Positions 1 through 9,155 of a DNA stretch of 64,000 nucleotides are shown here, one piece after another. The stretch's first letter is position 1, and every line of letters begins with the position of its first letter. This DNA comes from an uncultured Actinobaculum sp. (GTDB lineage: Bacteria; Actinomycetota; Actinomycetes; Actinomycetales; Actinomycetaceae): NCBI GenBank assembly GCA_938020505.1, contig CALIHR010000016.1:11821-75820 (forward strand), written 5' to 3'. The translations under genes were made by a program, and so were the position numbers. Under the pieces are notes generated by a model. That model worked only from the letters and a program-made list of their open reading frames with translations. It was not told where the DNA came from and searched no databases.

Positions 1-1
1 C

Positions 2-445
2 CCCGCGGCGGTCATGGGGCCCTCCTCGCCCGGGGCCGTCTCCGCATGTTTGGCTGCGTCGCCGTTCATGGCCAAGTACAAGGACCCGGTGGACCCGGAG
101 AGCGCCTTCGAGCTTCTCGCGGCGCGCGTCGAAGCGGAGAAGGCGGCGGCCGAAACCGCGAAGGAACAGGCCAAAGCGGCAAAGGAGGCCGAGAAGGCTG
201 CGGCGGAGGCTGAAAAGCGCCGCCTGAAAGAGCTCGAGGCGGAGGCGAGGGCCGCGGCCAAGGCGGCCGAGCGGGAAGAGCGCGAAGCCGCCAAAGAGGC
301 CGAATGTCAGCGCAAGGCCGAAGAGCGCCGCGCCGAGCGTCAGGAAAAGCGCAAAGAGGCGGCGATCGATTCAGTTGTGCGCTCAATCGGGCGGTCGCTG
401 GGATCGAGCATCACCCGAACGCTGTTCGGCTCGCGACGCAGGTAG
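2..445 (+). CDS. HerA-like ATPase (DUF853/YjgR), C-terminal part
   Basis: The gene runs in from the left edge; the frame is open from base 2, so the ATG at 14 is internal. The 147 visible residues carry the typical end of the DUF853 (YjgR, HerA-like ATPase) family: a segment of the type AASPFMAKYKDPVDPESAFE, a long charged Ala/Lys/Glu helix (about residues 45-115), and a closing block SIGRSLGSSITRTLFGSRRR that in this family ends the protein. The P-loop domain lies outside the window. Family members are cytoplasmic putative DNA-translocating ATPases of unclear role. Identification rests on the recognisable C-terminal block and is fairly secure. Confidence 0.8.
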   Translation, partial: PAAVMGPSSPGAVSACLAASPFMAKYKDPVDPESAFELLAARVEAEKAAAETAKEQAKAAKEAEKAAAEAEKRRLKELEAEARAAAKAAEREEREAAKEAECQRKAEERRAERQEKRKEAAIDSVVRSIGRSLGSSITRTLFGSRRR

Positions 446-572
446 CGCGGCTCGAAGCCGACGGCCGCCGCCGCGCCCCCTCTCGACCAGCCTCTGAGAT
501 GGCGCTGTCGGCGTCTGCAATGGCCCCTATTGCCCCACGAACGGCTCGCCCGGCCCGCAGCCGCTGCGCGGC

Positions 573-1550
573 CTATCCGCCTATGTAGGTCAGCGTCGCC
601 GTGATCGTCCGGGTCTCACCCGGCCCCAACGGAAGGCGAACCGATGAATCGGCGCGGCGGAAGGCGTCCGAAAGCGCCGAGCACGGTTCAAGGGCTATCG
701 ATTGACGCTCGTCGCGGGGGAGCCCGTCGCCGGTGAAGACGTGGGCGACGGGGGCCTCGCTCGGCTCCTGGGTCAGGCGCACCCTGGTGGAGCGCACGGG
801 GTCTTTGAGCTCGGTGCACACCACTCCGTCGGCGTCGGGGACGAGATTCGTGTACGACTGGTCGATCTTCGTCGTCCCGAGGTAGTCGAAGCGAACCGGC
901 GCGGCGACCCCCGCGAAGGCCGAATCGCCGGGAAGCGGAATGATCCGCGCGTCGGTCAACACCTTGGTTCTGGCGGGGACCGTGAGGGACAGATTCGATA
1001 TGCCTCTCACGCCCGGCATTTTGATGTAGGGATGCCAGCCCATGGAGAGGGGCGCGGCGGAATCGGACGCGTTCTCGGCGCTTATCGACACCGAAAGGTG
1101 CTCCTCCCCGTCGATTCCGGCGTCAAGGGCGAAAACCACGGTGACGTCGATGTCCCACGGGTACCCGAAGTCGCCCGGCATGCGTCCGCGGAGCACAAGA
1201 GCCGATCCTCTCCCGACTCTGCCGAAGTCAATGCCCCCCGCTCTGCCGCCCAGGCCCGCGGACTCGGCGCGTTCAGCGAGCCTGTATCGCGTGCCGTCGA
1301 AGGAGTACGCTCCCTCGGCGACCCGCCCGCACCAGGGCAGCATGACGAGGCTCCTGTCCCCCGCTTGCGCCTCGAGCTCCTCGGCGGACTTGTATCCGTC
1401 TATGACCTCGGCCTCCGGCCGCGGCCGCCACGAAATGAGGGTCGCCCCGCGCTCGGCGACCAGCGCCTCGGCGCCGGTCGGGGAGGTCAGTTTCCAAGCG
1501 GGCAGCCCGTCGAATTCATGCTGGGTCACCGCGGGGACGTTCTTTGTCAT
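573..1550 (-). CDS. aldose 1-epimerase family protein
   Basis: 325-residue cytoplasmic protein of the galactose-mutarotase-like fold, expected to interconvert alpha and beta anomers of an aldose or sugar phosphate. Visible marks are an N-terminal strand with GATLISWRPR, the LPWCGRVAEGAYSFDG segment in the place of the family's substrate-binding Asn/Arg region, a central GWHPYIKMPG block (the conserved GxHPYF-like motif with the catalytic His) and a late EPCSALSDAF stretch matching the family's xEPxTxxPDAF motif. The start has AAGGAAG just upstream. It ends ahead of, and reads the same way as, leuS. The actual sugar cannot be told from sequence. Confidence 0.85.
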   Translation of the reverse strand: MTKNVPAVTQHEFDGLPAWKLTSPTGAEALVAERGATLISWRPRPEAEVIDGYKSAEELEAQAGDRSLVMLPWCGRVAEGAYSFDGTRYRLAERAESAGLGGRAGGIDFGRVGRGSALVLRGRMPGDFGYPWDIDVTVVFALDAGIDGEEHLSVSISAENASDSAAPLSMGWHPYIKMPGVRGISNLSLTVPARTKVLTDARIIPLPGDSAFAGVAAPVRFDYLGTTKIDQSYTNLVPDADGVVCTELKDPVRSTRVRLTQEPSEAPVAHVFTGDGLPRDERQSIALEPCSALSDAFRRADSSVRLPLGPGETRTITATLTYIGG

Positions 1551-1576
1551 GGCACTTCCTTAGGGACGATGGATCC

Positions 1577-4504
1577 TCAGGGGACGATGTTGACGAGGCC
1601 CGGTGCGCGAACGATCACCTTGCGAGGCTCGCCGTCGAGGAACTTCGCGATCCGCTCCGATGCGAGTGCGCGCCGGACCAAATCGTCCTCGGAGACGTCG
1701 GCGGGCACCTCCAGACGATCGCGGACCTTTCCCTTGACCTGAACGACGCATGTCACGTTCTCATCGACGAGAAGCGACTCGTCGCCCACCTCCGGGAACG
1801 GAGCGTCGACAAGCGAAGACTCATGTCCGAGCTTACCCCAGAGCTCCTCGGCTATGTGAGGCGCAACCGGCGAAACCATGAGAACGAGGCTCTCGGCCGC
1901 CTCACGGGGCACCTCGGCGAGCGACGTCAGATGGTTGTTCAGAACGATCATCTTCGCGATGGCGGTGTTGATCCGCATCCCGTCATAGTCGTTGCGGACG
2001 TCCGCGATCGTCCGGGCGAGCAGCTTGGCCGTCTCTCCCTCGACGGGAACGTCGGCCACGGTCACCTCGCCGGTTTGCTCGTCGACGACGTTGCGCCACA
2101 GCCGCTGTAGGAAACGCTGGGAGCCGACGACGGCCCTCGTCTCCCACGGGCGCGACATGTCCAGCGGGCCCATCGACATCTCGTACAGCCGGAAAGTGTC
2201 TGCACCGTAATCGTCGCAGATCTCGTCGGGCGTGACGATGTTCTTCAACGACTTGCCCATCTTCCCGTATTCGCGGGAGACGGGCTCGCCCTTCCACGCA
2301 TAGAGCGTCTCGCCGTTCTCGTCGGTCCCCGCTTCCACCACTTCCTCGGCCGGAACGTACTGGCCGCGTGCGTCCGTGTAGGCGTAGGCCTGGACATAGC
2401 CCTGGTTGAAGAGCTTGTGGAAAGGCTCGGAGGAGCTGACGTAGCCGAGGTCGAAGAGCACCTTGTGCCAAAAGCGCGCGTAGAGGAGATGAAGGACCGC
2501 ATGTTCGACGCCGCCGACGTACAGATCGGTGCCGCCCGTGACGTTTCCGGCGTCCGGACGCGGACCCATCCAGTAGGCCTCGTTTGTCGGATCGACGAAC
2601 TCGGCTTCGTTGTGGGGGTCGATGTAGCGCAGTTCGTACCAGCACGATCCCGCCCATTGCGGCATCGTGTTCGTTTCGCGCCTGTACCGTTTGAGGCCGT
2701 CGCCCAAATCGAGTTCGACGTCCAGCCACTCCTCGGCGCGGCCGAGCGGCGGCTCCGGCGAGGAGTCGGCGTCCCCGGGGTCGAAGGTGCGCGGCGAGTA
2801 GTTGCTGATCTCCGGCAGCTCCACGGGCAGGCAGTCCTCGGGGAGGGCGTGCGGCCGTCCCTCCTCGTCCCAGACGATGGGGAACGGCTCGCCCCAATAG
2901 CGCTGGCGGGAGAAGAGCCAGTCGCGCAGGCGATGCGCGACTGCGGCCCGCCCCGCGCCCGTCGACTCGAGCCAAGCCGTCATGGCGGCCTTGGCCTCGT
3001 CCTTCGACAGGCCGTTGAGGCTGATCGAATCGTTGGCCGAATCGACGGCGACGCCCTCCCCCTCGAAGGCGGCTTCCTCGAGGTCGGGGCCGTAGGGGTC
3101 CTCGGCCGGCCCGATCGTCCTGACGACGTCGAGGCCGTAGGCGCGGGCGAACTCCCAATCGCGCGAATCGTGCGCCGGGACGGCCATGACTGCGCCCGTT
3201 CCGTACCCCGTCAGCACGTAGTCTGCAACGAAGATCGGAATCTGCTTGCCGTTGGCGGGGTTGACTCCGAACAGCCCGGTGAAGACGCCCGTCTTCGCAC
3301 GCTCGTCGTCGGACCTTTCGATCTCGCTTTTGGCAGCGGCGGCGGCGCGATACTTCGCGACGGCCTCGGCCGGGGTCGCAGCCCCGCCGGTCCACAGGCC
3401 ATTCGTCCCCTCGGGCCAGAATGTAGGAACGTTCAGGCGCGACTGGTCGGCCTCGCTTCCGGGAACGCCGTCGCCGAGGATCGGATGCTCGGGGGCCACC
3501 GCCATAAACGTGGCGCCGAAAAGCGTGTCGGGCCGGGTCGTGTAAACCTCGAGCCTGCGGCCGGCTCCGGGAACGTCGAACTCGACGCTCGCGCCTTCCG
3601 AACAGCCGATCCAGTGGCGTTGCATAAGCCGGACCTTCTCGGGCCAGTCGATGGTGTCGAGGTCGTCGGCCAGCCTGTCGGCGTAGGCGGTGATGCGCAT
3701 CATCCACTGCCGCAGATTCCTCTTGAAAACGGGGAAGTTTCCGCGCTCGGAGCGCCCGTCGGCCGTGACTTCCTCATTGGCCAAAACCGTTCCCAAACCG
3801 GGGCACCAGTTGACCGGGGCCTCGCTGATGTAGGCCAGACGGCGCGAGTCGAGCACCTCGCCCTTCTCCCCTTCGCTGAGCTCGGACCACTCGCGCCCGT
3901 CGTCAAGCTTTTTCTTCCCCGCGTCGTACTCGTCGCGGAGCTGAGAAATCGGGCGTGCCGATCCCTTGCTCCGACCGTCTCGGCAGGGGGCGTCCGGGTC
4001 GTACCAAGAGTTGTATATCTGCAGGAAAATCCACTGCGTCCAACGCACGTAGTCGACGTCGGTGGTCGCAAAGGTCCGGCGCGAATCGTGGGAGAAACCG
4101 ATGCGCTTGAGCTGGCGGCGCATGTTCGCAATGTTCTGCTCAGTGGTGACGCGCGGATGCTGGCCGGTCTGCACGGCGTATTGCTCCGCAGGCAGGCCGA
4201 AGGCGTCGAATCCCATTGTGTAGAGCACGTTCTTGCCGAGCATGCGCTGATACCTGGCGATCGTGTCCGTTGCGATGTAGCCGAGCGGGTGGCCCACGTG
4301 AAGGCCCTTGCCCGAGGGGTAGGAGAACATGTCGAGAATGTAGACCTTCTCAGCCGACGTCGCGCCCGCAAGGTCGCCGACCGGGTTCGGGGTGTAGAAC
4401 GTCCCGAGCTCTTCCCAGCGTTCCTGCCACCGCGCTTCGATCGCGTTGGCCAGTTCGGCCGTGTACCGGTGCGGCGTCGTCCCGCCTGTTTCCTGTCCGC
4501 TCAT
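1577..4504 (-). CDS. leuS: leucyl-tRNA synthetase
   Basis: 975-residue class I aminoacyl-tRNA synthetase that charges tRNA-Leu. The HIGH-type signature appears as YPSGKGLHVGHPLGY near residue 65, followed by the Rossmann half with FDAFGLPAEQYAVQTGQHP, the CP1 editing domain (YTTRPDTLFGATFMAVAPEHP, about residue 320), a WGEPFPIVWDEEG segment and the KMSKS loop in the form KMGKSLKN near residue 755. The C-terminal anticodon-binding and lysine-rich end follows. Length is normal for actinobacterial LeuS. No T-box was seen in the 230 bp upstream, so regulation is not obvious. Downstream is the epimerase gene, 27 bp away. Confidence 0.97.
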   Translation of the reverse strand: MSGQETGGTTPHRYTAELANAIEARWQERWEELGTFYTPNPVGDLAGATSAEKVYILDMFSYPSGKGLHVGHPLGYIATDTIARYQRMLGKNVLYTMGFDAFGLPAEQYAVQTGQHPRVTTEQNIANMRRQLKRIGFSHDSRRTFATTDVDYVRWTQWIFLQIYNSWYDPDAPCRDGRSKGSARPISQLRDEYDAGKKKLDDGREWSELSEGEKGEVLDSRRLAYISEAPVNWCPGLGTVLANEEVTADGRSERGNFPVFKRNLRQWMMRITAYADRLADDLDTIDWPEKVRLMQRHWIGCSEGASVEFDVPGAGRRLEVYTTRPDTLFGATFMAVAPEHPILGDGVPGSEADQSRLNVPTFWPEGTNGLWTGGAATPAEAVAKYRAAAAAKSEIERSDDERAKTGVFTGLFGVNPANGKQIPIFVADYVLTGYGTGAVMAVPAHDSRDWEFARAYGLDVVRTIGPAEDPYGPDLEEAAFEGEGVAVDSANDSISLNGLSKDEAKAAMTAWLESTGAGRAAVAHRLRDWLFSRQRYWGEPFPIVWDEEGRPHALPEDCLPVELPEISNYSPRTFDPGDADSSPEPPLGRAEEWLDVELDLGDGLKRYRRETNTMPQWAGSCWYELRYIDPHNEAEFVDPTNEAYWMGPRPDAGNVTGGTDLYVGGVEHAVLHLLYARFWHKVLFDLGYVSSSEPFHKLFNQGYVQAYAYTDARGQYVPAEEVVEAGTDENGETLYAWKGEPVSREYGKMGKSLKNIVTPDEICDDYGADTFRLYEMSMGPLDMSRPWETRAVVGSQRFLQRLWRNVVDEQTGEVTVADVPVEGETAKLLARTIADVRNDYDGMRINTAIAKMIVLNNHLTSLAEVPREAAESLVLMVSPVAPHIAEELWGKLGHESSLVDAPFPEVGDESLLVDENVTCVVQVKGKVRDRLEVPADVSEDDLVRRALASERIAKFLDGEPRKVIVRAPGLVNIVP

Positions 4505-4635
4505 CGTCCGCCTTTCATTATTTGGTATGCCAAGGTTAACTCACGCCCGCCGACGAGCCCCAAAGTGTCCACTGTGAGCTTCGCGCGCCGTGAAATCAGG
4601 CGTCGCCCGCGAATCGTCCCACGGCTGAGAAGTTC

Positions 4636-4671
4636 GAGCCGCAAAGAATCTTCAGGCCGCAAAGAATCTTC
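4636..4671. repeat. 18-bp tandem duplication
   Basis: Two near-identical 18-bp units of the form GRGCCGCAAAGAATCTTC lie head to tail (4636-4653 and 4654-4671), with decayed flanking units on either side. They sit in the divergent leuS/HIT intergenic region, about 65 bp before the HIT start. One of several short-period repeats in this window. Confidence 0.7.
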
Positions 4672-4724
4672 GAACCGCGCCTCGAGGAACCAACAGCGGG
4701 CGGTGGAAACTCCGACCGCGGACG

Positions 4725-4737
4725 TAGAATCGTGCCA
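4725..4737 (+). promoter_or_regulatory. -10 element directly before the HIT start (leaderless promoter candidate)
   Basis: TAGAAT at 4725-4730 is a good actinobacterial -10 hexamer and ends six bases before the ATG at 4737. No Shine-Dalgarno sequence fits in between. This spacing predicts transcription starting at or within a base or two of the ATG, i.e. a leaderless mRNA. No convincing -35 is visible. Confidence 0.4.
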
Positions 4738-5189
4738 TGAGCGTGTTCACCAAGATTTTCGAAGGCAAAATTCCCGGGCGGTTCGTGTGGGCCGACGACG
4801 TCTGCGTCGCCATCGGCACCCACGAACCCATAACAGACGGCCACGTCCTCGTCATTCCGCGCATCGAAATCGCGCAATTCACCGACCTCGACGAAGCGAC
4901 CTTCGCCCACATGAGCGTCGTCGCCCAGCGCATCGGAAAGGCCCAGATCGAGGCGTTCGGGGTTCCTCGCGCGATGACGGTCATCGCCGGCCTCGAGGTG
5001 CCTCATGTGCACATCCACGTCATTCCCGCCACAAGCGAGGAGGACATCCGTTTCGAGAACGCCAGGGCCGGATTGCCGGCGGAGCAGCTCGACTCGGCCA
5101 TGATCCGCCTGCGGGAGGCTCTCAAGAAGTCGTGGAAGTCCTTCGTTCCGAGGGACCTGCGCTCGGTGAATCCTCTTTGGCTCGGGTGA
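4737..5189 (+). CDS. HIT family hydrolase
   Basis: 150-residue histidine-triad protein, a cytoplasmic nucleotide-phosphoramidate or dinucleotide hydrolase. The defining motif is HVHIHVIP (residues about 92-99), preceded by the family's TDGHVLVIPR strand near residue 35. The start follows a TAGAAT -10 box with no leader, which supports the ATG at 4737. It is divergent from leuS and convergent with the VKOR gene. Substrate is not predictable; the family includes HinT-like adenosine phosphoramidases. Confidence 0.92.
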   Translation: MSVFTKIFEGKIPGRFVWADDVCVAIGTHEPITDGHVLVIPRIEIAQFTDLDEATFAHMSVVAQRIGKAQIEAFGVPRAMTVIAGLEVPHVHIHVIPATSEEDIRFENARAGLPAEQLDSAMIRLREALKKSWKSFVPRDLRSVNPLWLG

Positions 5190-5253
5190 CGGCGCCCGGT
5201 TTGGAGGGCATCAAAACCCCTAGTTTGGGCCTCAGGCGCCCCTGGTTTAGACG

Positions 5254-5937
5254 TCAGAAAACGTACTGCCACTTGTCCCACAAGGCGACGACCGCCACCA
5301 GCGCGACGGCAAGGTAGACGGCCGCGACGAGCCACCACCTGCCTTTGACGAGAATCCGGCGGGCGCCGTCTCCGGCGGGCAGGTGGCCTGCACCGAAACT
5401 GCGGGCCAGGACGTGCACGATCAAGGGGATTGTGGCGGTCCACGTGACAATGCAGTACGGGCACAGGGCTCCCTCGACGAAGATCGACGTGTACTGGAAC
5501 CAGAGAATCCATGCGGCGGCCGCCGCCATTCCCAAGCTCAGCAGACGCCACATCCAGGAGGGCAGGCGCGCGCCGCCGAGAAGCGCAAGGCCGAGGGCGA
5601 CGACGCCGCTGAAGAACATGAGCCCGAACAGGGCGTTGGGCACGCCGAAGAAGAGGGTGTTGTAGTCCGAGTTGAGGAAGCCTGAGCAGCCGATGAGCGG
5701 ATTGAGGTCGCACGAGAGCTTTCCCCCGGGGTTTTGCAGCATTGCCCGCTCGGCGGTCACGAGGCTGAAGGACGCCCACATCCCCGCGAGCCCGGTCACG
5801 AGCATGACAATCGAAAGCTCGAAGGACGCCCCTCCCGCAAGCTCTCGCTCCGAGGCCTTCCACTTCCTCGACTCCGCCTCGGCGATGTAGGCTTCGACCT
5901 CGTCGTCGCTCAGGCTGTCAATGTCGATGCCGGCCAT
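5254..5937 (-). CDS. vitamin K epoxide reductase (VKOR) family membrane protein
   Basis: 227-residue polytopic membrane protein. VKOR homologues in actinobacteria reoxidise DsbA-type thioredoxins in the cell envelope using quinones. Visible are four or five hydrophobic helices, the loop cysteine pair in CDLNPLIGC (about residues 77-85), the FFGVPNALFG helix with the characteristic Ser/Gly-Pro-Asn pattern, and the active CxxC as CPYC (about residue 155). The N-terminal 40 residues are acidic and cytoplasmic. The start at 5937 was chosen because GGAGGAG lies just before it; a GTG 15 bp upstream is possible. No DsbA-like partner is adjacent. Confidence 0.9.
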   Translation of the reverse strand: MAGIDIDSLSDDEVEAYIAEAESRKWKASERELAGGASFELSIVMLVTGLAGMWASFSLVTAERAMLQNPGGKLSCDLNPLIGCSGFLNSDYNTLFFGVPNALFGLMFFSGVVALGLALLGGARLPSWMWRLLSLGMAAAAAWILWFQYTSIFVEGALCPYCIVTWTATIPLIVHVLARSFGAGHLPAGDGARRILVKGRWWLVAAVYLAVALVAVVALWDKWQYVF

Positions 5938-5954
5938 GGACTCCTCCGTCACTT

Positions 5955-6015
5955 CCGTTGCTTTATGGCTCTGCGCCGTCGCTTCAAGGCTCCGCCCGTC
6001 GGCTTAAGGCCTAGC
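5955..6015. repeat. 20-21 bp tandem repeat between VKOR and HAD genes
   Basis: Three degenerate units begin with CCGTYG and contain GCTT-AAGGCT cores (5955-5975, 5976-5995, 5996-6015). The last unit reaches into the stop codon of the HAD phosphatase gene, so the array fills the whole intergenic gap. Confidence 0.6.
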
Positions 6016-6808
6016 TGCCTCGCACCTCCGCCTCGCCCGGCATGTGCGCCGTCGCGTATTCTTCGACAAAACGGGCCGTGTCCCGCCAACCGCCCACCGG
6101 ATGCGCGTCGATTCCCAGGCGCAGCACCGGATAGTCGTTCCCGCCTTCATCGAGGCGGTCGCCGACGAAAAGCATGTCGGAGACGGCGATTCCCGTCTGG
6201 GACGAAAGCTCGCCGATTCCGTAGGCTTTGTCGATTCCCTTGCGGGTGACGTCGACCGACGTCGAGCCTCCCGAACGCACTTCGAGCTCGGGAAGCAGCG
6301 CTGCGCAGGCGGCCCGCAACGCTTCCTTTTTCCCGCCGTCGGGGTCCCACGCCCTCTTCTCCTCGAGCGGCGCGTCCTGGCCGAGGGCGGAGAAGGTGAT
6401 CTGAGACCCGCGGTCCTCAAGGATGGGGCCCCACGTGTCCTCGCGCCACAGGCCGAGCCTGCGCGCCTGGGATTCGAGGACGTCCATGACCCTGCGACGT
6501 TCCTGGGCCGTGAGGTCCCTGGCGTAGATTTCAACCCACTTCCCGTCAATGTGACGCATATAGCGGGTGCCGCAGGTGGGCATGAGATGCAGCCTGCCCA
6601 GCTGCTCGACGGAAGCGCCCAGGTTGTCGAGCAGCTGGGAGGAGAACTGGCCGAACTGGCCCCCCGAAATCACGCAAACGTCTGCCAGGTCGAGAAGCCG
6701 ACGCAACGCGGCGGCCATCCGATCGGGCAAAGGCGACTTCGAGGGGGCGAGCGTGTCGTCCAGGTCGAAGGCTATGAGCCGATAGTCCTTGCGGAGCGTG
6801 GAATCCAT
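6011..6808 (-). CDS. HAD-superfamily (IIB) phosphatase
   Basis: 265-residue cytoplasmic hydrolase resembling the Cof/phosphomannomutase-like HAD-IIB proteins. Motif I is FDLDDTLAPSKSPLPDRM near residue 14 (catalytic Asp pair), motif II is the CVISGG strand near residue 45, and motif IV is FVGDRLDEGGND (about residue 220), with the loop Lys in GIDKAYGI before it. The cap domain lies between motifs II and III. A small membrane-protein gene lies 12 bp upstream in the same direction, so the two are probably co-transcribed. Substrate unknown; sugar phosphates are usual for this subclass. Confidence 0.85.
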   Translation of the reverse strand: MDSTLRKDYRLIAFDLDDTLAPSKSPLPDRMAAALRRLLDLADVCVISGGQFGQFSSQLLDNLGASVEQLGRLHLMPTCGTRYMRHIDGKWVEIYARDLTAQERRRVMDVLESQARRLGLWREDTWGPILEDRGSQITFSALGQDAPLEEKRAWDPDGGKKEALRAACAALLPELEVRSGGSTSVDVTRKGIDKAYGIGELSSQTGIAVSDMLFVGDRLDEGGNDYPVLRLGIDAHPVGGWRDTARFVEEYATAHMPGEAEVRGS

Positions 6809-6820
6809 TCGAAGGATCCT

Positions 6821-7333
6821 CTACTCCTTATCGTTGACTGCGTGCTCAAGGACAGCGCGGCTGAAGGCAGGAAGGAAAAGCCCGAAAGCAATATAGGCGA
6901 CCGCTTTGGCCAAGTACGTAAAGATCTGCAGGGCGCCCCCTCCCGACGTGGCGACTGTGAAAAACTCAAAGAGGCCGTACAACGCGAATCCCGCCCCTGC
7001 GATCAGCGAGATCAGCTGGGCGATCTTCGCAAGGGCGACGCCGCCCTTGGTCTGGAAGTTCATCGAGAAGGCCGCGCCGAAGCCGCCGCCTTGCCTGGGC
7101 TGCGGGAAGGCTTGCTGGCTGTAGCCGTAAGCGTCGGCTCCGGGCTGCGCATAGCCCTGCGGATTTTGACCGTAGGCGTCCTGGCCGGGCTGCTGGCCGT
7201 AAGCGTCTTGTCCCGGGGCGGGAGCTGCTGAGTATGCCGACGGCGCCCATCCCTGCTGGCCGGGCTGCTGGTAGCCCCCTTGACCGGGCTGCTGCTGGTA
7301 GCCCCCCTGGCCGGGGTTGTTCGGAACAGTCAT
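6821..7333 (-). CDS. Q/G/P-rich small membrane protein (DUF4282-like)
   Basis: 170 residues. The first ~85 residues are low complexity, rich in Gln, Gly, Pro and Tyr with repeated PGQDAYGQ and PGQGGYQQ words. The second half has two hydrophobic helices (about residues 105-130 and 140-160) separated by a short loop. The layout resembles actinobacterial DUF4282 proteins, which carry a disordered tail ahead of a two-helix membrane domain; the match is by pattern only. The start at 7333 has AAAGG at good distance; a longer frame upstream lacks a ribosome site. Function unknown. Confidence 0.7.
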   Translation of the reverse strand: MTVPNNPGQGGYQQQPGQGGYQQPGQQGWAPSAYSAAPAPGQDAYGQQPGQDAYGQNPQGYAQPGADAYGYSQQAFPQPRQGGGFGAAFSMNFQTKGGVALAKIAQLISLIAGAGFALYGLFEFFTVATSGGGALQIFTYLAKAVAYIAFGLFLPAFSRAVLEHAVNDKE

Positions 7334-7564
7334 GTTCGCACCTTTCTTGACGATCCATAGCCGACGAGCCTCGTTCGGCCAAGGACAATTTTCGTCGACG
7401 TAAGTCAGCAACGCCACTTCTACCCGCAAGAAGGGGTGTGGATACCTCCCCACGGGCGATATAGTGGCCTAGATGCCAAGCAAAACGCCGCATTGAACGT
7501 ACCGGTGGAGTCTATCACCTCGCCGCTGCGCGCTCCCATAACCCGATCCAGTTGGAAGGCACAC

Positions 7565-8272
7565 ATGGCCACACCACATATAGCCGCTGAGAAAGGCGAC
7601 TTCGCGCCCGCCGTCCTCATGCCGGGCGACCCGAAGCGGGCGCAGCGCATGGCCGAAGCGCTGCTCAAAGACGCCCGAAAAGTCACGGACGTCCGTGGAA
7701 TCGGCGGGTATACCGGCCTCTATCGGGGAAAGCCGCTTTCCGTCATGGCGTCGGGAATGGGCCAACCGTCGCTTGCGATATACGCCACTGAGCTCTTTTC
7801 CTTTTACGACGTCGAACGGATCGTCAGGGTCGGAACGATGGGCGGCCTCGCCGCCGACGCCGCGCCCGGCGACGTCGTGATCGCCCTCGGCGCGCACACC
7901 GACTCGTCGATTGTGGGCGGCGTCGTTCCCGGGATCCACTTCTCGGCCACCGCCTCGTGGAATTTGCTGCGAGCCGCGGTCGAGGCGGCAGGCGACGATC
8001 CCCGGGTCAAAGTGGGGACAGTCGTTTCGCGAGACCGCTTCTACGGCAATCCGATCGAACAGACGAAGCGCTTGGCCGAGATCGGCACGCTCGGCGTCGA
8101 GATGGAGGCGGCGGTCCTGTACGCGATCGCGGCAGAGCTGGGCAAGGAGGCCCTCGCCGTCCTCACGGTCTCCGATCTCCTCTTCGACCCTGCCCGCGAC
8201 ATGACGGCCGAGGAGAGGGAGAGCAAGTTTTCGAAGGCCTTGAGCATCGCCGCGGCTGCGGCAGTCGGCTGA
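7565..8272 (+). CDS. deoD: DeoD-type purine-nucleoside phosphorylase
   Basis: 235-residue cytoplasmic phosphorylase of the hexameric NP-I family, expected to cleave purine (deoxy)nucleosides with phosphate. Seen are the phosphate-binding MPGDPKRA near residue 19, the SGMGQPSLAIYATEL segment, the VGTMGGL turn near residue 90, and the ribose/base site LGVEMEAAVLYAIAAE (about residue 178). The final catalytic-Asp stretch appears as TVSDLLFD. The ATG at 7565 has GGAAGG about seven bases upstream. Its stop overlaps the next gene's ATG (TGATG), so the phosphorylase and the DtxR-type regulator are translationally coupled. Confidence 0.93.
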   Translation: MATPHIAAEKGDFAPAVLMPGDPKRAQRMAEALLKDARKVTDVRGIGGYTGLYRGKPLSVMASGMGQPSLAIYATELFSFYDVERIVRVGTMGGLAADAAPGDVVIALGAHTDSSIVGGVVPGIHFSATASWNLLRAAVEAAGDDPRVKVGTVVSRDRFYGNPIEQTKRLAEIGTLGVEMEAAVLYAIAAELGKEALAVLTVSDLLFDPARDMTAEERESKFSKALSIAAAAAVG

Positions 8273-8931
8273 TGGCGCTGTCGGCTTCGCACGAGGACTA
8301 CCTTCGCGCCATATGGAAGCTCGGAGAGTGGCAGGAGAAACCCGTCACCCCGGGGGACCTCACGCGGACCCTCGGCCTTTCCCCCTCCACGGTTTCCGAG
8401 GGGGTTCAGCGCCTCGTCTCCATGGGGCTCGTGCGCCACGCCCGCTACGGCAACATTTCGCTGACCGAAGCCGGAAGGGGCGAGGCCGCCCGCATGGTCC
8501 GAATCCACCGGCTCATCGAAACCGGGCTCATGACGATATTCGGCTACTCGTGGGACGAAGTCCACGACGAGGCGGAGCACCTCGAGCACGCCGTTTCCGC
8601 AACCTTCGTGGAAAGGTTGGACGCCGCGCTCGGCCATCCCCGGCACGATCCCCACGGAGATCCCATCCCCCGCCCCGACGGCTCGCTTCCCGAGGCGGAA
8701 AACGCCGTCTCCTTGGGGTCGCTCGGCCCGGGCGACGCCGGCGTCGTCCACCGCGTCGACGACACCGATTCGGCCGTGCTGAAGGAACTCGCCGACATCG
8801 GGCTGGTCCCCGGGGCCAGCGTGGGCGTCGCCGACATCAAACGCGGCCTCGGCCTCATGCGCGTGTCCACGCCTCAAACCTCGGCGGACATCTCCCTTTC
8901 GGTCGCCGACGCCGTTTCCGTCACGCGTTGA
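8272..8931 (+). CDS. DtxR/MntR-family metal-dependent repressor
   Basis: 219-residue regulator. Residues 1-75 form the winged helix (HEDYLRAIWKLGE, LGLSPSTVSEGVQRLVSMGLV); residues 75-130 form the metal-sensing dimerisation domain with a run of His and Glu in MVRIHRLIETGLMTIFGYSWDEVHDEAEHLEHAVS; the C-terminus (about 145-215) is an SH3/FeoA-like domain. Family members bind Fe(II) or Mn(II) and then repress iron or manganese genes. The gene overlaps deoD by one base. No metal transporter is adjacent, so its targets are elsewhere; iron versus manganese cannot be decided by eye. Confidence 0.9.
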   Translation: MALSASHEDYLRAIWKLGEWQEKPVTPGDLTRTLGLSPSTVSEGVQRLVSMGLVRHARYGNISLTEAGRGEAARMVRIHRLIETGLMTIFGYSWDEVHDEAEHLEHAVSATFVERLDAALGHPRHDPHGDPIPRPDGSLPEAENAVSLGSLGPGDAGVVHRVDDTDSAVLKELADIGLVPGASVGVADIKRGLGLMRVSTPQTSADISLSVADAVSVTR

Positions 8932-9155
8932 CGCTGCGCCCCTCGGGCCAGCAGCGAGACGCCATGTGCTGGAGCATTTGTCACGCACCGACGCTGCGCA
9001 TAGACGACCTTCATAGGCCCTGTCCATTGGCCTCCCTCGCAGGCCCCGCGGGACAAACCCGCGTGAGCCGGCGCGTCGCGATGCGCGAGGATCTGAATCG
9101 CCATTCGCGTGGACGAACCCGCGTGCCTGCGCGTCGGCTCAGGGCATGGTTCGCA

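Noticed and set aside
1577..4504. KMGKS instead of KMSKS in leucyl-tRNA synthetase
   Set aside because: A Gly at this position is usual in actinobacterial LeuS as far as I recall, so not a defect.
4505..4736. T-box leader before leuS
   Set aside because: No specifier/antiterminator structure and no TGGNACC-type T-box word on the minus strand.
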